DNA of 64,000 nucleotides, from assembly GCA_943737045.1 (NCBI GenBank), contig CALSFV010000023.1, positions 644,001-708,000 of the forward strand, in the 5' to 3' direction. The notes under the pieces were generated by a model, which did no database searches, had not been told where the DNA came from, and worked only from the letters and a program-made list of their open reading frames with translations. A program made the position numbers and the translations under genes. The DNA is from Parapristionchus giblindavisi. Lineage: Eukaryota > Nematoda > Chromadorea > Rhabditida > Diplogasteridae. Shown piece after piece: positions 45,101 to 55,700 of the stretch; position 1 is the first letter of the stretch; every line of letters starts with the position of its first letter.

Positions 45101-46523
45101 ACTCGAGAATAACTCCAATTTGTACAGGTAAAAAACAGTCAGAATTTTTTTCGGATATTTCATTTTGTTCAGAACACTAGTTGATGAACTGACATTCCTG
45201 CTCAAGAGTATTTCAAAGATCGCACAAATGCAAAAGGTGAGCAATTTTTCAGGCTTATCGAGTTAAACAACTTTTTTTCTGTGATGAGAAAATACCAATG
45301 AAAAATTGCATTCCAATGTTGTGATATTCTAGGTGTTCGGGGATGCATTCTGTGAGGTCGGTGCTCATGAGAGTCAAGTTAATGCAGCTGAGGTAAAAAT
45401 TTCTTGAAAAAAGTTCCTCTTTCTCCATCTCAGCATGAGCAAATGTCAAAATATGCAGGCCTTCACCGAGTTTGGCAACTCTCATCGGTTGTTAGAGAAA
45501 CGTCAAGAGGATGCCATCCGTCAATTGAAGCCTCTAGTGAATGATCTTGCTACCTACGTTGAGAAAGCAGTGCCAGATACACAATTGACCGTTAAAAAGT
45601 TAGTAATACGATTCGTTCGAAGACTGATCAGTTAGAATAAGAGAGCTAAAAGGGAGACAATAATTTTTGTTTAAAATTTGTTGTGTTCATTTTGAGTTTT
45701 CAGATACCTCGACGTGAAGTACGAATACCTTTCATACTGCTTGAAATTAAAAGAAATGGACGATGAAGAAATGGAGTTATTGTCGATAGGCGAACCATTG
45801 TATAGAGTAGATACGGGAAATTATGAGTACAGGTATCAACAATTTCAATATCTATTTGTACTTCTTTATTTGCTCAGGACAAAAGATTTTTTTAAATGAG
45901 AATATTTTTGACTGGATATTTATAGAGTGATCCTCCGATGTCGTGCCGATTCCCGAGCGAAGTTCGTACAAATGCGCAATGATGTCATGGTGAAAATCGA
46001 ACTGCTAGACCAAAAACACGGTTAGCTTTACTAGTTTTACTACTCATTACCAATAATTAACCGTCCAGTCCGAGATATGGCGATGCAATTGGGCCGATTT
46101 GCTCAAGGCATGCGTAGTTGTCAAGCGGACTGCGCTGCCCTTCTCCAAAATACGAGTGCTTTACCAGTAGAGATCGATATTGTACAGGTGACTTCTTCAT
46201 TCAGTGGTCTAGTAATGTTATAATAACTTCTAAAATCTTTTCGGAATAGTATTACATACATATAATCATCCTTATTTTTATTACAGAAGATGTCGAGTAT
46301 CCCTCAACCTGGTCAGGACGATGAAGGGATAGATGAAGCAGAGGAAGTGAGAGAAGACGAACTTCCACAACTGAATCTACTAGACATTAATGATGACGTC
46401 ACCACTAATGACGATCTAACAAGTCAACAATTGATCGTTCCTTCGGACGATAGTCGTGCCGACTATCAACTTCTGCAAATGGACGAACCCATCGGAACCA
46501 ATGATCTCATTGATATTTCATGA
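42123..46523 (+). CDS. PICK1 homologue (PDZ + BAR/AH domain)
   Basis: Membrane-curving scaffold that binds receptor tails by its PDZ domain and lipids by its arfaptin-type BAR domain; it acts in dense-core vesicle and receptor trafficking. The start is MDEDRLGIRIKSEVVEISKD. The PDZ continues GLVGVSIG-GGHPYCPCVYVVQIFEGSP with the PICK1-specific CPC. CGDEVVAVNGHSVKGAKKGD follows, then MTVNHLDVDPERGKTMDIVL. The BAR domain begins FMETDTADALGLSRAILCND and includes EAFTEFGNSHRLLEKRQEDA, KYEYLSYCLKLKEMDDEEME, GEPLYRVDTGNYEYRVILRC and VKIELLDQKHVRDMAMQLGR. The acidic C-terminus (DDEGIDEAEEVREDELPQLN) matches the human layout. The introns carry at least three foldback elements. The stop is at 46521-46523, tail to tail with the IRG-7-like gene. 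Confidence 0.94.
42335..42550. repeat. TGATCATGCATGGAAT repeat cluster
   Basis: Seven or more copies, in both orientations, of a GATCATGCATGGA/TCCATGCATGATC word in 210 bp of PICK1 intron 1. The largest blocks are GGCATGATCATGCATGGAAT (42360) and CCATGCATGATCATGCATGG (42481). The outer parts fold back on each other. Confidence 0.85.
43107..43572. mobile_element. Foldback element, CAGTGTTCAGAACTTGG family, copy 1
   Basis: 466 bp in a PICK1 intron. CAGTGTTCAGAACTTGGAAA at the left mirrors TTTCCAAGTTCTGAACACTG at the right. Subterminal repeats of a GGAAAATGC(C)CGAAAATGC word follow inward. The internal part (43200-43450) is not palindromic. There is no coding capacity. A near-complete inverted copy plus an extra half lies at 56229-56850. 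Confidence 0.85.
44520..44950. mobile_element. Foldback element in PICK1 intron
   Basis: GTGTGATAATTACAGGCTCC near 44550 mirrors GGCTTCATGAGTG...CCTGTAATTATCACAC near 44920. TTGGAAATTGCTTCCAATTG near 44594 mirrors CAATTGGAAGCAATTTCCAA near 44870. The centre (44630-44810) is unique. No ORF. Confidence 0.82.
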
Positions 46524-46755
46524 TATTTCAAACCATATTTGCCGGTATTTGGGTTTATGATACCTAGGAGGTTGTAGTGTGACATTTTATCGTGGTAACA
46601 TTTACTCACAGTTGAATACTCGATTATGTTACCTTAGGTGTAATGAACCCATCTCTTCTACTCGTATTCACTTTATTCCAAATGCTGGTTACAAGCCATA
46701 ATAAACATTCTTTATTTCATAACTATACTTAGACGGTTTAATCACAAGTTGGAGA
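46524..46755. other. Tail-to-tail 3' UTRs
   Basis: 232 bp between the PICK1 stop and the stop of the IRG-7-like gene. No feature beyond presumed UTR. Confidence 0.5.
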
Positions 46756-49700
46756 TTAGTTGGCAGTGGCAGTTCCATTCTTGCACCAGGTGGATGACTG
46801 TCTCGTGAACGGTTGATTGTAGGCGTCGACACCACTGAAGATAAATCAGATGTGTAGTTGTAATGGGGTATTACGTTTGAGAGAGGGGAGCACATCGTCT
46901 TCCCGTAACGTGTGACGAATACACCCACGTCCATTTTGGATTTTCCCTAACTTTCAAGAGAACTTCTCAATAACGTTCACATACACTCATGTTACTGAAT
47001 TGGCGTATATCACATTGGATATCTGCTAAAATTTCATTCGGAATTCATTGTAAAATGGACGTGAAGGTGTTCTTTATTCATGACAAGAACTCCCTCTGCT
47101 CCCGTTTTAATAACAACGAATTTCAAACATTGCGGGAATGCATTTCAAAATAGCTTTGATATCTGGACAGTGGCCGCAACGCGCGCACATACATATGTAC
47201 AGACAAAATAAAGAACTTAACGTCCGGTGGATTATGAAAAGAATCTCATTTTGATAGTACACATTGATGAATATGAAATTGTATATTAGACCCTTACCTG
47301 GCAACAAGGAAAATCATCTCGTCATCATTTCCACAATTAAATGATTGACCTATGAAGTTCCAAGAGCAACCTGTTCGACTATCAATATCGGATGTGTAGG
47401 GCTTGTCGATAAGTCCCTGTAATATGTTTAATTTTTCGTGTTGAAAGACGTTATAACCCACATCGAAAGTCTGCGCAAACTTATCAGTCATGTAGAGAGT
47501 TTCGCTTCCGCGTTGCTGTGTATTCGTATCGAGAACGTAGAAGACAGGATAGTTAGTCTCTTCAAAGGAATTTCGATGGTGGAATCGATAAAAGCGTTAT
47601 AGTTTGGCTTTTGCCGAAATACCATGAAATGAGAAAGAACATACTTCCATATACAGCGTAGGGAAGAGGAGAGTCGAGGGTGTTCTTATCTTGAATGAAT
47701 CCGAAGAACACTTGAACACCCCCACTGCCGTAGACAACGGGGAAGCAGAGGTCGTTGCCCGATGAGATCTATGAAACAAATTTCCCTGTTAAGGCAATCA
47801 ATCTTATGCAAGCAAATTTTCAGCTATGAAATTTCTTTAAGGTATATCATTAATATTAATCATGGAAATAAATCGTACAGTGACAGCATAGATGCCAGGG
47901 AAAGTAGGTGTGAAGGTCCATAGATTCTGTTCTGTAGATGTATACAAAGCGGTGAGCTGCTGTTGAGCTGCAGTGTACTTCATTATGTGGGATCTTATCC
48001 CGATAAAATCAACTTCCAAATTGCAGGCCAGGGACGTGCATGTTACGATTTTAAAAAAATGTACGAAAAATTTAACGAATCGAAAAGTGGTTCAAAAACA
48101 AGAAATTTGGTGAAATTATTTTTAAGAAATGGCGTAAAATCGTTGAGGATATAGTCCGATAAATAATTTTCTACAAGTTTCTTGTATTTCGTCATTTTGT
48201 GAGATTTCATTTTATTATGAAATTGCCTAATTTTCATTATTCTTTTTTGAACGAAACAACGTTAACAAGTCACAATAGTTATAAAATGGGCTGAGCTATG
48301 TTACGTTGTTGTTGTTTTTTTGTCACTTGCTCTTTCAATTTGTTAAACAAGGGGACCCACGAGTTTTTTCGTGACTAAACTGGCCAGACAGAACTATTGA
48401 TCACATCTCCTTGTATACAAAAACAATTTTTTCTAAAATTTTTGATGCCCCAGAATACCGTAATTCGGACTTAAAGTTCATTGATATGCCCAGGGAAAGG
48501 CGCGAGTATTTGAAATTGTATAGAAAATTGCAAACTGGAATCGAACCCGTGTGGCGCGGTTACAAGCGCTGACTACTAACCACTGAGCCACAAGCTCTAC
48601 GCAGTCAAATCTAATAGAGAACAGAATGTCACTTCCTATGTCCCACGTTCTTCATGTCAATAGCGCAGCCCAAATCTCGTGGGTCCCCTTCTTTAAAGGC
48701 ATCTGACGTCCAAAAATACGATTTGAAATAGTTAAAATAGTTGATTTCATGCTCGTCATCTCGAAAAACTGACTTGAAATATGTACATACAGTAGCGGTC
48801 AAAAGTATTCCCCCAAAAATTTGGAATGCCATAACTTTTGACTCAGATGAGCAATCGGGCTCATGTTTTGGCAGGTTACTATAGTACTAGTGGGCATCAT
48901 ATCCTACTCCCGTCGTTGGGATTCGTCATCGTACTATTGTGTAGTGATCCTGGAATCCCCCTGTACTTACTCAGCGATAATTATTTCCTCAGCTGGATTT
49001 TTCTGAGACTTGTTGTTAACAGTGTATGAACAACATTTGCTGATGAGTAGAATCCGCTATGCCACCCATTCGGGCCAATTCATTCCTGTGAGAAATTCGA
49101 AATTTTCGACACCCTTGAATTTGGGCAGAAATGTCATAACTTTGTGTTCAGTGAAGCTGCAGGCTCCAAACGTGGCAGAGGTAATATTCCATGTATGACA
49201 CAAACCATGGCCGAGTATGAGCCCGATCGGTTTAATTTTGAAAAATTTCGAAAATTTATTTGTCTCATTTTTCGAGGTACAGGAAGTACCTGATCAGGAT
49301 ACTTTCTATTCAGTTCAACAGCCAGATGTCTTTTATATATAGTAGACGGCAATTTACTATTGTTTCATGAAAGCGCGAGTTCTTCGAGAGAAGTTATAAA
49401 TGGATAAATGAGGGTAGAAAATAGTAATGATTTTTGTCACTATTCTTTCAAAATTCTCAGAATTTGTCCGATTATGCTCACAAGGGAAGTGTAAGAAATA
49501 TCTTTTAGACCTATAGACGAGAGTATTTTTCCTCGATAGCTATACGCAATATAAGGTCGGAACCAAAAAATCAGCGGCTGGCATGCACTTTCCGATTTTA
49601 TATAATTAATCAAATTTTGTACATTCGAACGCGCTGTTTTCATTCTGTTTAGTCTATGAAATGAGATACCCCTGATAGATCCCTTGACAGAGCAGTGAGA

Positions 49701-52700
49701 ACATGGCGACGTGGTGTAGTGGTAGCGTGTTCTCTTCTTGATCACTATGTGGGTGGTTCGAATTCACCTATGGACATTTTTCTTTTGCTAATTTTTAAAC
49801 GTTCCGGACTTGTAATTTTGTTCAGAAAAAAATTTAAAATCTTTTTCACAATTTTTATGTAGCTGTTGAACATCATTTAGGAAAACAAAAAAAAATCTTG
49901 TCCAACATTACGTTTACTAGCATAGTGATAATTTGATTTTGGGAGAGAGCTTATATGTACCAAGTTGCTACGGAAGAATATCATTTTGATAACTTCTGCA
50001 AATATGTTTGATCAAATTTTCCAAACTACTCTTCCTTTGCACGGGGACATCGGTGGAGTCTCAAAGGTGAATCCAAACCTATCAACGGGCATAATATTAT
50101 AATTTTGCCATAAACCTGTGGCCATAACTTTGCCGTATTGCAATCGGCTATTCATTCACATTTAGAGTATTTCATAAATAATCTCACTGATTAATTATCC
50201 CTGTGGACAGGAAGAGTAGTTTAGAAAGTTTGATATTGCTTTATTTTTTGTTTTCCTAAATGATGAAATTCAAGTTCAACAGCTACATAAAAATTGGGAA
50301 AAAGAAAAAAAAGAATTTTTTTCTGATCAAAATTACAAGTCCGGAACGATTAAAAATTAGCAAAAGAAAAATGTCCATAGGTGTATTCGAACCAACCACA
50401 TAGTGATCAAGAAGAGAACACGCTACCACTACACCACGTCGCCATGTTCTCAATGCTCTGTCAAGGGATCTATCAAGGGTGTCTCATTTCATAGACTAAA
50501 CAGAATGAAAACAGCGCGTTCGAATGTACAAAATTTGATTAATTATATAAAATCGGAAAGTGCATGCCAGCCGCTGATTTTCTGGTTCCGACCTTATATT
50601 GCGTATAGCTATCGAGGAAAAATACTCTCGTCTATAGGTCTAAAAGATATTTCTTACACTTCCCTTGTCAGACATTGCCACGATAATTATCATGAAGACA
50701 GAAGATTATCCATATAGTAGAATCGCTATCCATGTTGTTTTAGTTCCCTAAAAATCATTTTATTTATTTTTGATGTCCTGAAAAATTCGTGTCCTTACTA
50801 TTTTCTACCTCATTTATCCAATTAATAATAATAATAATATCTTTATTATGCTGGTATATAATGAACAATACATAGGACACAAACAAGAAAAATGGTTGGA
50901 TACATAATTTACTATGCCACAACGGGGCAGCATAAGTATAGTAGTGGACATCGAAAAAGTTAAGAAGAGCTACATATAATTGATTTGATAGAATTACTAA
51001 ACGATTTTGGATTAGGACATATAATCGAGCTATTGGGAAGAGAGTTCCAAACGTTTACAATACGGTTTGAAAAGAAATGAGAGAAACGAGTGGATCTACA
51101 AGGGTGTTTACGAAGAATATAGTTGTGTCTACGGGAAATTCTAGAGGGTGAAGATAAAAGAAAGGTGGGATTGTCTATACTAACTAGTCCATGAACTACT
51201 TTATAAGCGAAACTCAAGTCTATAAGGGTGCGTCTTTGCTCAAGGAGATCAAGGTTCAGGTGTGATAATCGATTCGAATAAGAGGTAGGAGTGAGACCAC
51301 ATTTAGCATATATACTACGAGTAAATGATCTTTGAACTTTCTCCATGAGGTCGATAAGATATTGTTCGTGTGGAGACCATATTTCGCAAGCATACTCTAG
51401 TATAGGCCTAACATATAGGGAGAACATGCGAGCGTACAAGATAGGATTTTTCGAGGAGAAAATACGATAGATGTATGAACATCTAGCTTTGGCTCTAGAG
51501 ACTATGGATAGAATGTGAGATGAAAAGCACAGAGTATTACTGTAGGTAACCCCAAGATCAGTGAATTGCTTCACTACAGGAAGGGGAGTGTTATTGATCA
51601 AGAAGTCGATATCTGGATGATTATTTCCAATGCGCATAATAACTGTTTTGGAAAGTGAGATAGATAAACCCCATTGAGACGACCAATTATAACTTCTCTC
51701 GAAGAACTCGCGCTTTCATGAAACAATAGTAAATTGTCGTCTACTATATATAGAAGACATCTGGCTGTTGAACTGAATAGAAAGTATCCTGATCAAGTAC
51801 TTCCTGTACCTCGAAAAATGAGAAAAATAAATTTTCGAAATTTTTCAAAATTAATCCGATCGGGCTCATACTCGGCCATGGTTCGTGTCATACATGGACT
51901 ATTACCTCTGCCATGTTTGGAGCCTGCAGCTTCACTGAACACAAAGTTATGACATTTTTGCCCAAATTCAAGGGTGTCGAAAATTTCGAATTTCTCACAG
52001 GAATGAATTGGCCCGAATGGGTGGCATAGCGGATTCTACTCATCAGCAAATGTTGTTCATACACTCTTAACAACAAGTCTCAGAAAAATCCAGATGAGGA
52101 AATAATTATCGCTGAGTAAGTACAGGAGGATTCCAGGATCACTACACAATAGTACGATGACGAATCCCAACGACGGGAGTAGGATATGATGCCCACTAGT
52201 ACTATAGTAACCTGCCAAAACATGAGCCCGATTGCTCATCTGAGTCAAAAGTTATGACATTGCAAAGTTTTGGGCGAATACTTTTGACCGTTACTGTATT
52301 TGAAAATATGAAACAACGCTTCGGTAAGAAGATAGATCAATGTATCCTGCTCCATAGGCGTGATGAGGTTTTATAATTACAATATACTAACTCAGTCAAA
52401 AGCTACAGAAAGTTCAATGTACAATCTTCATTATTAGGTTGTTGAATATTAAAATTATTTCATAAATTTGAAAAAAAATCTTTTAATTTCGCACTTTAGA
52501 AATTTTCGAAATTTTCTGAATTTGACGAAAAAGAAATCGAAAATTTTACGCACATCCCTGTTACCTTTAAAATGGGATTCACTGTCTTTAACATTTAAGG
52601 TTCTAACCATTAAGTGGATTCATCACTGATGCACTCGGGCTCTGTCCAGAAACAATCACATAGACATCGGTCATGGCTTGGTCAACCTGAATATCTCTTA

Positions 52701-55700
52701 GAAAATTAATAAATCGACCATATGAGCGGTATCACGAGAGAGGCTCGGAACAATTTTCGGAAAAGTATTTTTGATTTCTATGAAGCTTTTATATGTGAGT
52801 ACCCAGGGGACAAGAAAATTATTGATCCCGGTCCCAGGTATCAAAGCCGGCTTTTAGGTATTTGACGGTTCTAAAATTCGTCTTCTTTCAAAATTAGTCT
52901 GGAAAGCTGTTCGGCAACTCAAAAAATGCAGAAAAATATGACGAAAAACTTTTCTTTTGCATGTGTAAAAGAAATAGAAAAAAGTTGTGATTAAAAAACC
53001 TTTTTTTAAATCACAAAAATAATTTTTTCGTATCTTAGATGCCAGTAGGCGCAGAATTTCTATGCAGATTATTAAAGATCAGAGCAAGATTAGTTAATAA
53101 AAAAAATTTTAAAAAATAAAAAAAAGGTATGGTGTTTTTTCACAAAATCAACCTGAAGACGACCCGAAAATATTTTTGTTTTCAAACCCCCTCATGTTTG
53201 TACTCATATTGAAGAACTCGTCGAGTACAACATCTTTCATGTTGAACGTGTACAAGAGAAATACATGAATTTAGATTTATTGAATCCAAATTTTTTGTGT
53301 CGCTTGTATCTTGAGAACAAACGACTTTCATAGAATATGACCAACATGACAAATGATGTACTCGACGAGTTCTTTAAAATGAGTATAAACATGGCAAGGT
53401 TTCGACAACTTTTTTTCATGACCACTTTTGAGGCCATGTTTTCCCGAATATGGGCCAATAATTTTTTTTCGTGAAACAACAAATTAAGTATGGATTTTTG
53501 AGTTCTACAATATAGGCGTAATCACTTTGCGCACAAAAATCTTTTACTTTCGATTTACTTTAAATTGACTGAAAAACTGTGAGAATAAATTAAACTCATG
53601 TATTTCTCTTGTACAAGTTACAGACAAAACGTTCAACATAAAAGTTGTTCTACTCGACGAGTTCTTCAATATGAGTACAAACATGAGGGGGTTTGAAAAC
53701 AAAAATATTTTCGGGTCGTCTTCAGGTTGATTTTGTGAAAAAACACCATACTAATCTTGCTCTGATCTTTAATAATCTGCATAGAAATTCTGCGCCTTCT
53801 GGCATCTAAGATACGAAAAAAATTATTTTTGTGATTTTAAAAAAAGGTTTTTTAATCAACTTTTTTCTATTTGTTTTGCGCATTACACATGCAAAAGAAA
53901 AATTTTTTGTCATATTTTTCTACATTTTATAAGTTGCCGAACAGCTTTCCAGACTAATTTTGAAAGAAGTTATCACGCATCTCGCCTAAGAATTGACCGA
54001 AATCCACAGATTTACTACACACTTTTGAGTTGACCCCCACTTTTCTCCACAGTTTTCGATAGGCCTTGGGTAGGACATCAATAATCCAGAGTAGTAAGGA
54101 TGGTAGATCACGCACCTCTCCAGGAGCTCACGTCAAAGTTCGTCGTTGAGGCTCCTTCCGATGCGATTTTCTCGGTTCACAGCAGAGCTATGAAAAAGTT
54201 TCCAACAGATGAAATGTGTATTTTCTCGAGTACTTTCAGATAAAAATGTAAAAATTCAACTTTTTAATTTTTCGTTCCCTAAGAAATTGATCGCGTTCCA
54301 TAGCCCCGGGAAAGATTTTTTTAAAGGCTTAATGGATAGAGCTCGTTCACAGCGATTTTCATGGGGATTTGACTGAACTACGTATGAAAAACTGCATTTG
54401 AATGCAGGTAGATCACTAAAGAAAGCTTTGATCTACTCGAAATTGTCGGCTATTTGATTGGATTGTCCTGTAACATACTGGAGAATGGGCTGAGGATCAT
54501 TTTGACGTCGAGTCGATCGCTCATATTCGTTTTGCTCTCGCTGCAGCCAAACCAGCGAAAGGAGTCCCTTCTGATGGTTCCCGGTTTTGATTGACCGTTG
54601 AGTACTGTAGATATAGGAGAATCTCCCAGTTCGGACCGGTAAATGAGCATCCAACTTGGCTACGTCGAATGCGATAGATTCAGACCAACCAGAACTCACT
54701 CGGTAATTCTTCGAGAAACTTCGATCACTTTTCCAGAGAGCCAGATAGCTATAACTTGAATATATCTTTGGTATTCATCAGTCAATCAATACCAGGAATC
54801 ATCAGAAAGGACTCCTTTCGCTGGTTTGGCCGCAGCGAGAGCAAAACGAATATGAGCGATCGACTCGACGTCAAAATGATCCTCAGCCCATTCTACAGTA
54901 TGTTACAAGACAATCCAGTCAAATAGCCGAAAATTTCGAGTAGATCAAAGCTTTCTTTAGTGATCTACCTGCATTCAAATGCAGTTTTTTATACGTAGTT
55001 CAGTCAAATCCCCATGAAAATCGCTGTGAACGAGCTCTATCCATTAAGCCTTTAAAAAAAATCTTTCCCGGGGCTATGGAACGCGATCAATTTCTTAGGG
55101 AACGAAAAATTAAAAAGTTGAAATTTTACATTTTTATCTGAAAGTACTCGAGAAAATACACATTTCATCTGTTGGAAACTTTTTCATAGTTCTGCTGTGA
55201 ACCGAGAAAATCGCATCGGAAGGAGCCTCAACGACGAACTTTGACGTGAGCTCCTGGAGAGGTGCGTGATCTACCATCCTTACTACTCTGGATTATTGAT
55301 GTCCTACCCAAGGCCTATCGAAAACTGTGGAGAAAAGTGGGGGTCAACTCAAAAGTGTGTAGTAGAATCGGTCAATTCTTAGGCGAGATGCGTGTTATGA
55401 TTTTTCGAATTTTAGAACCGTCAAATACCTAAAAGTCGGCTTTGAGACCTGGGACCGGGATCAATAATTTTCTTGTCCCCTGGGTACTCACATATAAAAG
55501 TTTCATAGAAATCAAAAATTTTTTTCGAAAATTGTTCCGAAAATATTGGATTTCATGCAATCTCTCGTGATACCGCTCATATAATGTCGTACGAAAGCAT
55601 ATTTGTGTCATTACATATATTTATTTGCATTATCATCTCACCTGAATGTACATGGTGTTCATGAGACAGACACTTGGCTGTGGAGGAGTGAGCATCTGTG

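Larger units (their letters stand above)
48788..52298. mobile_element. 3.5 kb Tc1/mariner-type foldback element with nested LINE fragment
   Basis: Terminal inverted repeats TACAGTAGCGGTCAAAAGTA at 48788 and its mirror TACTTTTGACCGTTACTGTA ending at 52298, of Tc1/mariner form with TA at the ends. Arms of about 1.2 kb match closely (48790-50020 against 50150-50820 plus 51690-52298), with the centre near 50080. The right arm is interrupted by about 870 bp of LINE (50821-51690). Each arm has a tRNA-like segment (49704-49775; 50375-50446). There is no transposase. It fills one intron of the IRG-7-like gene, between exons near 52690-52612 and 48000-47890. Confidence 0.9.

Noticed and set aside
38812..46523. 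Operon of channel and PICK1 genes
   Set aside because: The gap is about 760 bp, much longer than typical nematode operon spacing, and there is no obvious SL2-type context.
49704..49775. Functional tRNA gene
   Set aside because: The T arm is good, but the acceptor stem does not pair and the segment lies in a mobile element; treated as tRNA-like.
49440..50717. Mirrored 101 and 104 codon frames (MIKKRTRYHYTTSPCS...)
   Set aside because: Both are the same sequence in the two arms of the palindrome and read antisense through the tRNA-like segment; not a gene pair.
50960..51690. LINE ORF as an active reverse transcriptase
   Set aside because: Only the C-terminal part is present; the catalytic region is missing.
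54433..54699. 88-codon minus frame in the centre of the outer foldback
   Set aside because: Overlapping frames of equal quality occur in both arms; no domain.
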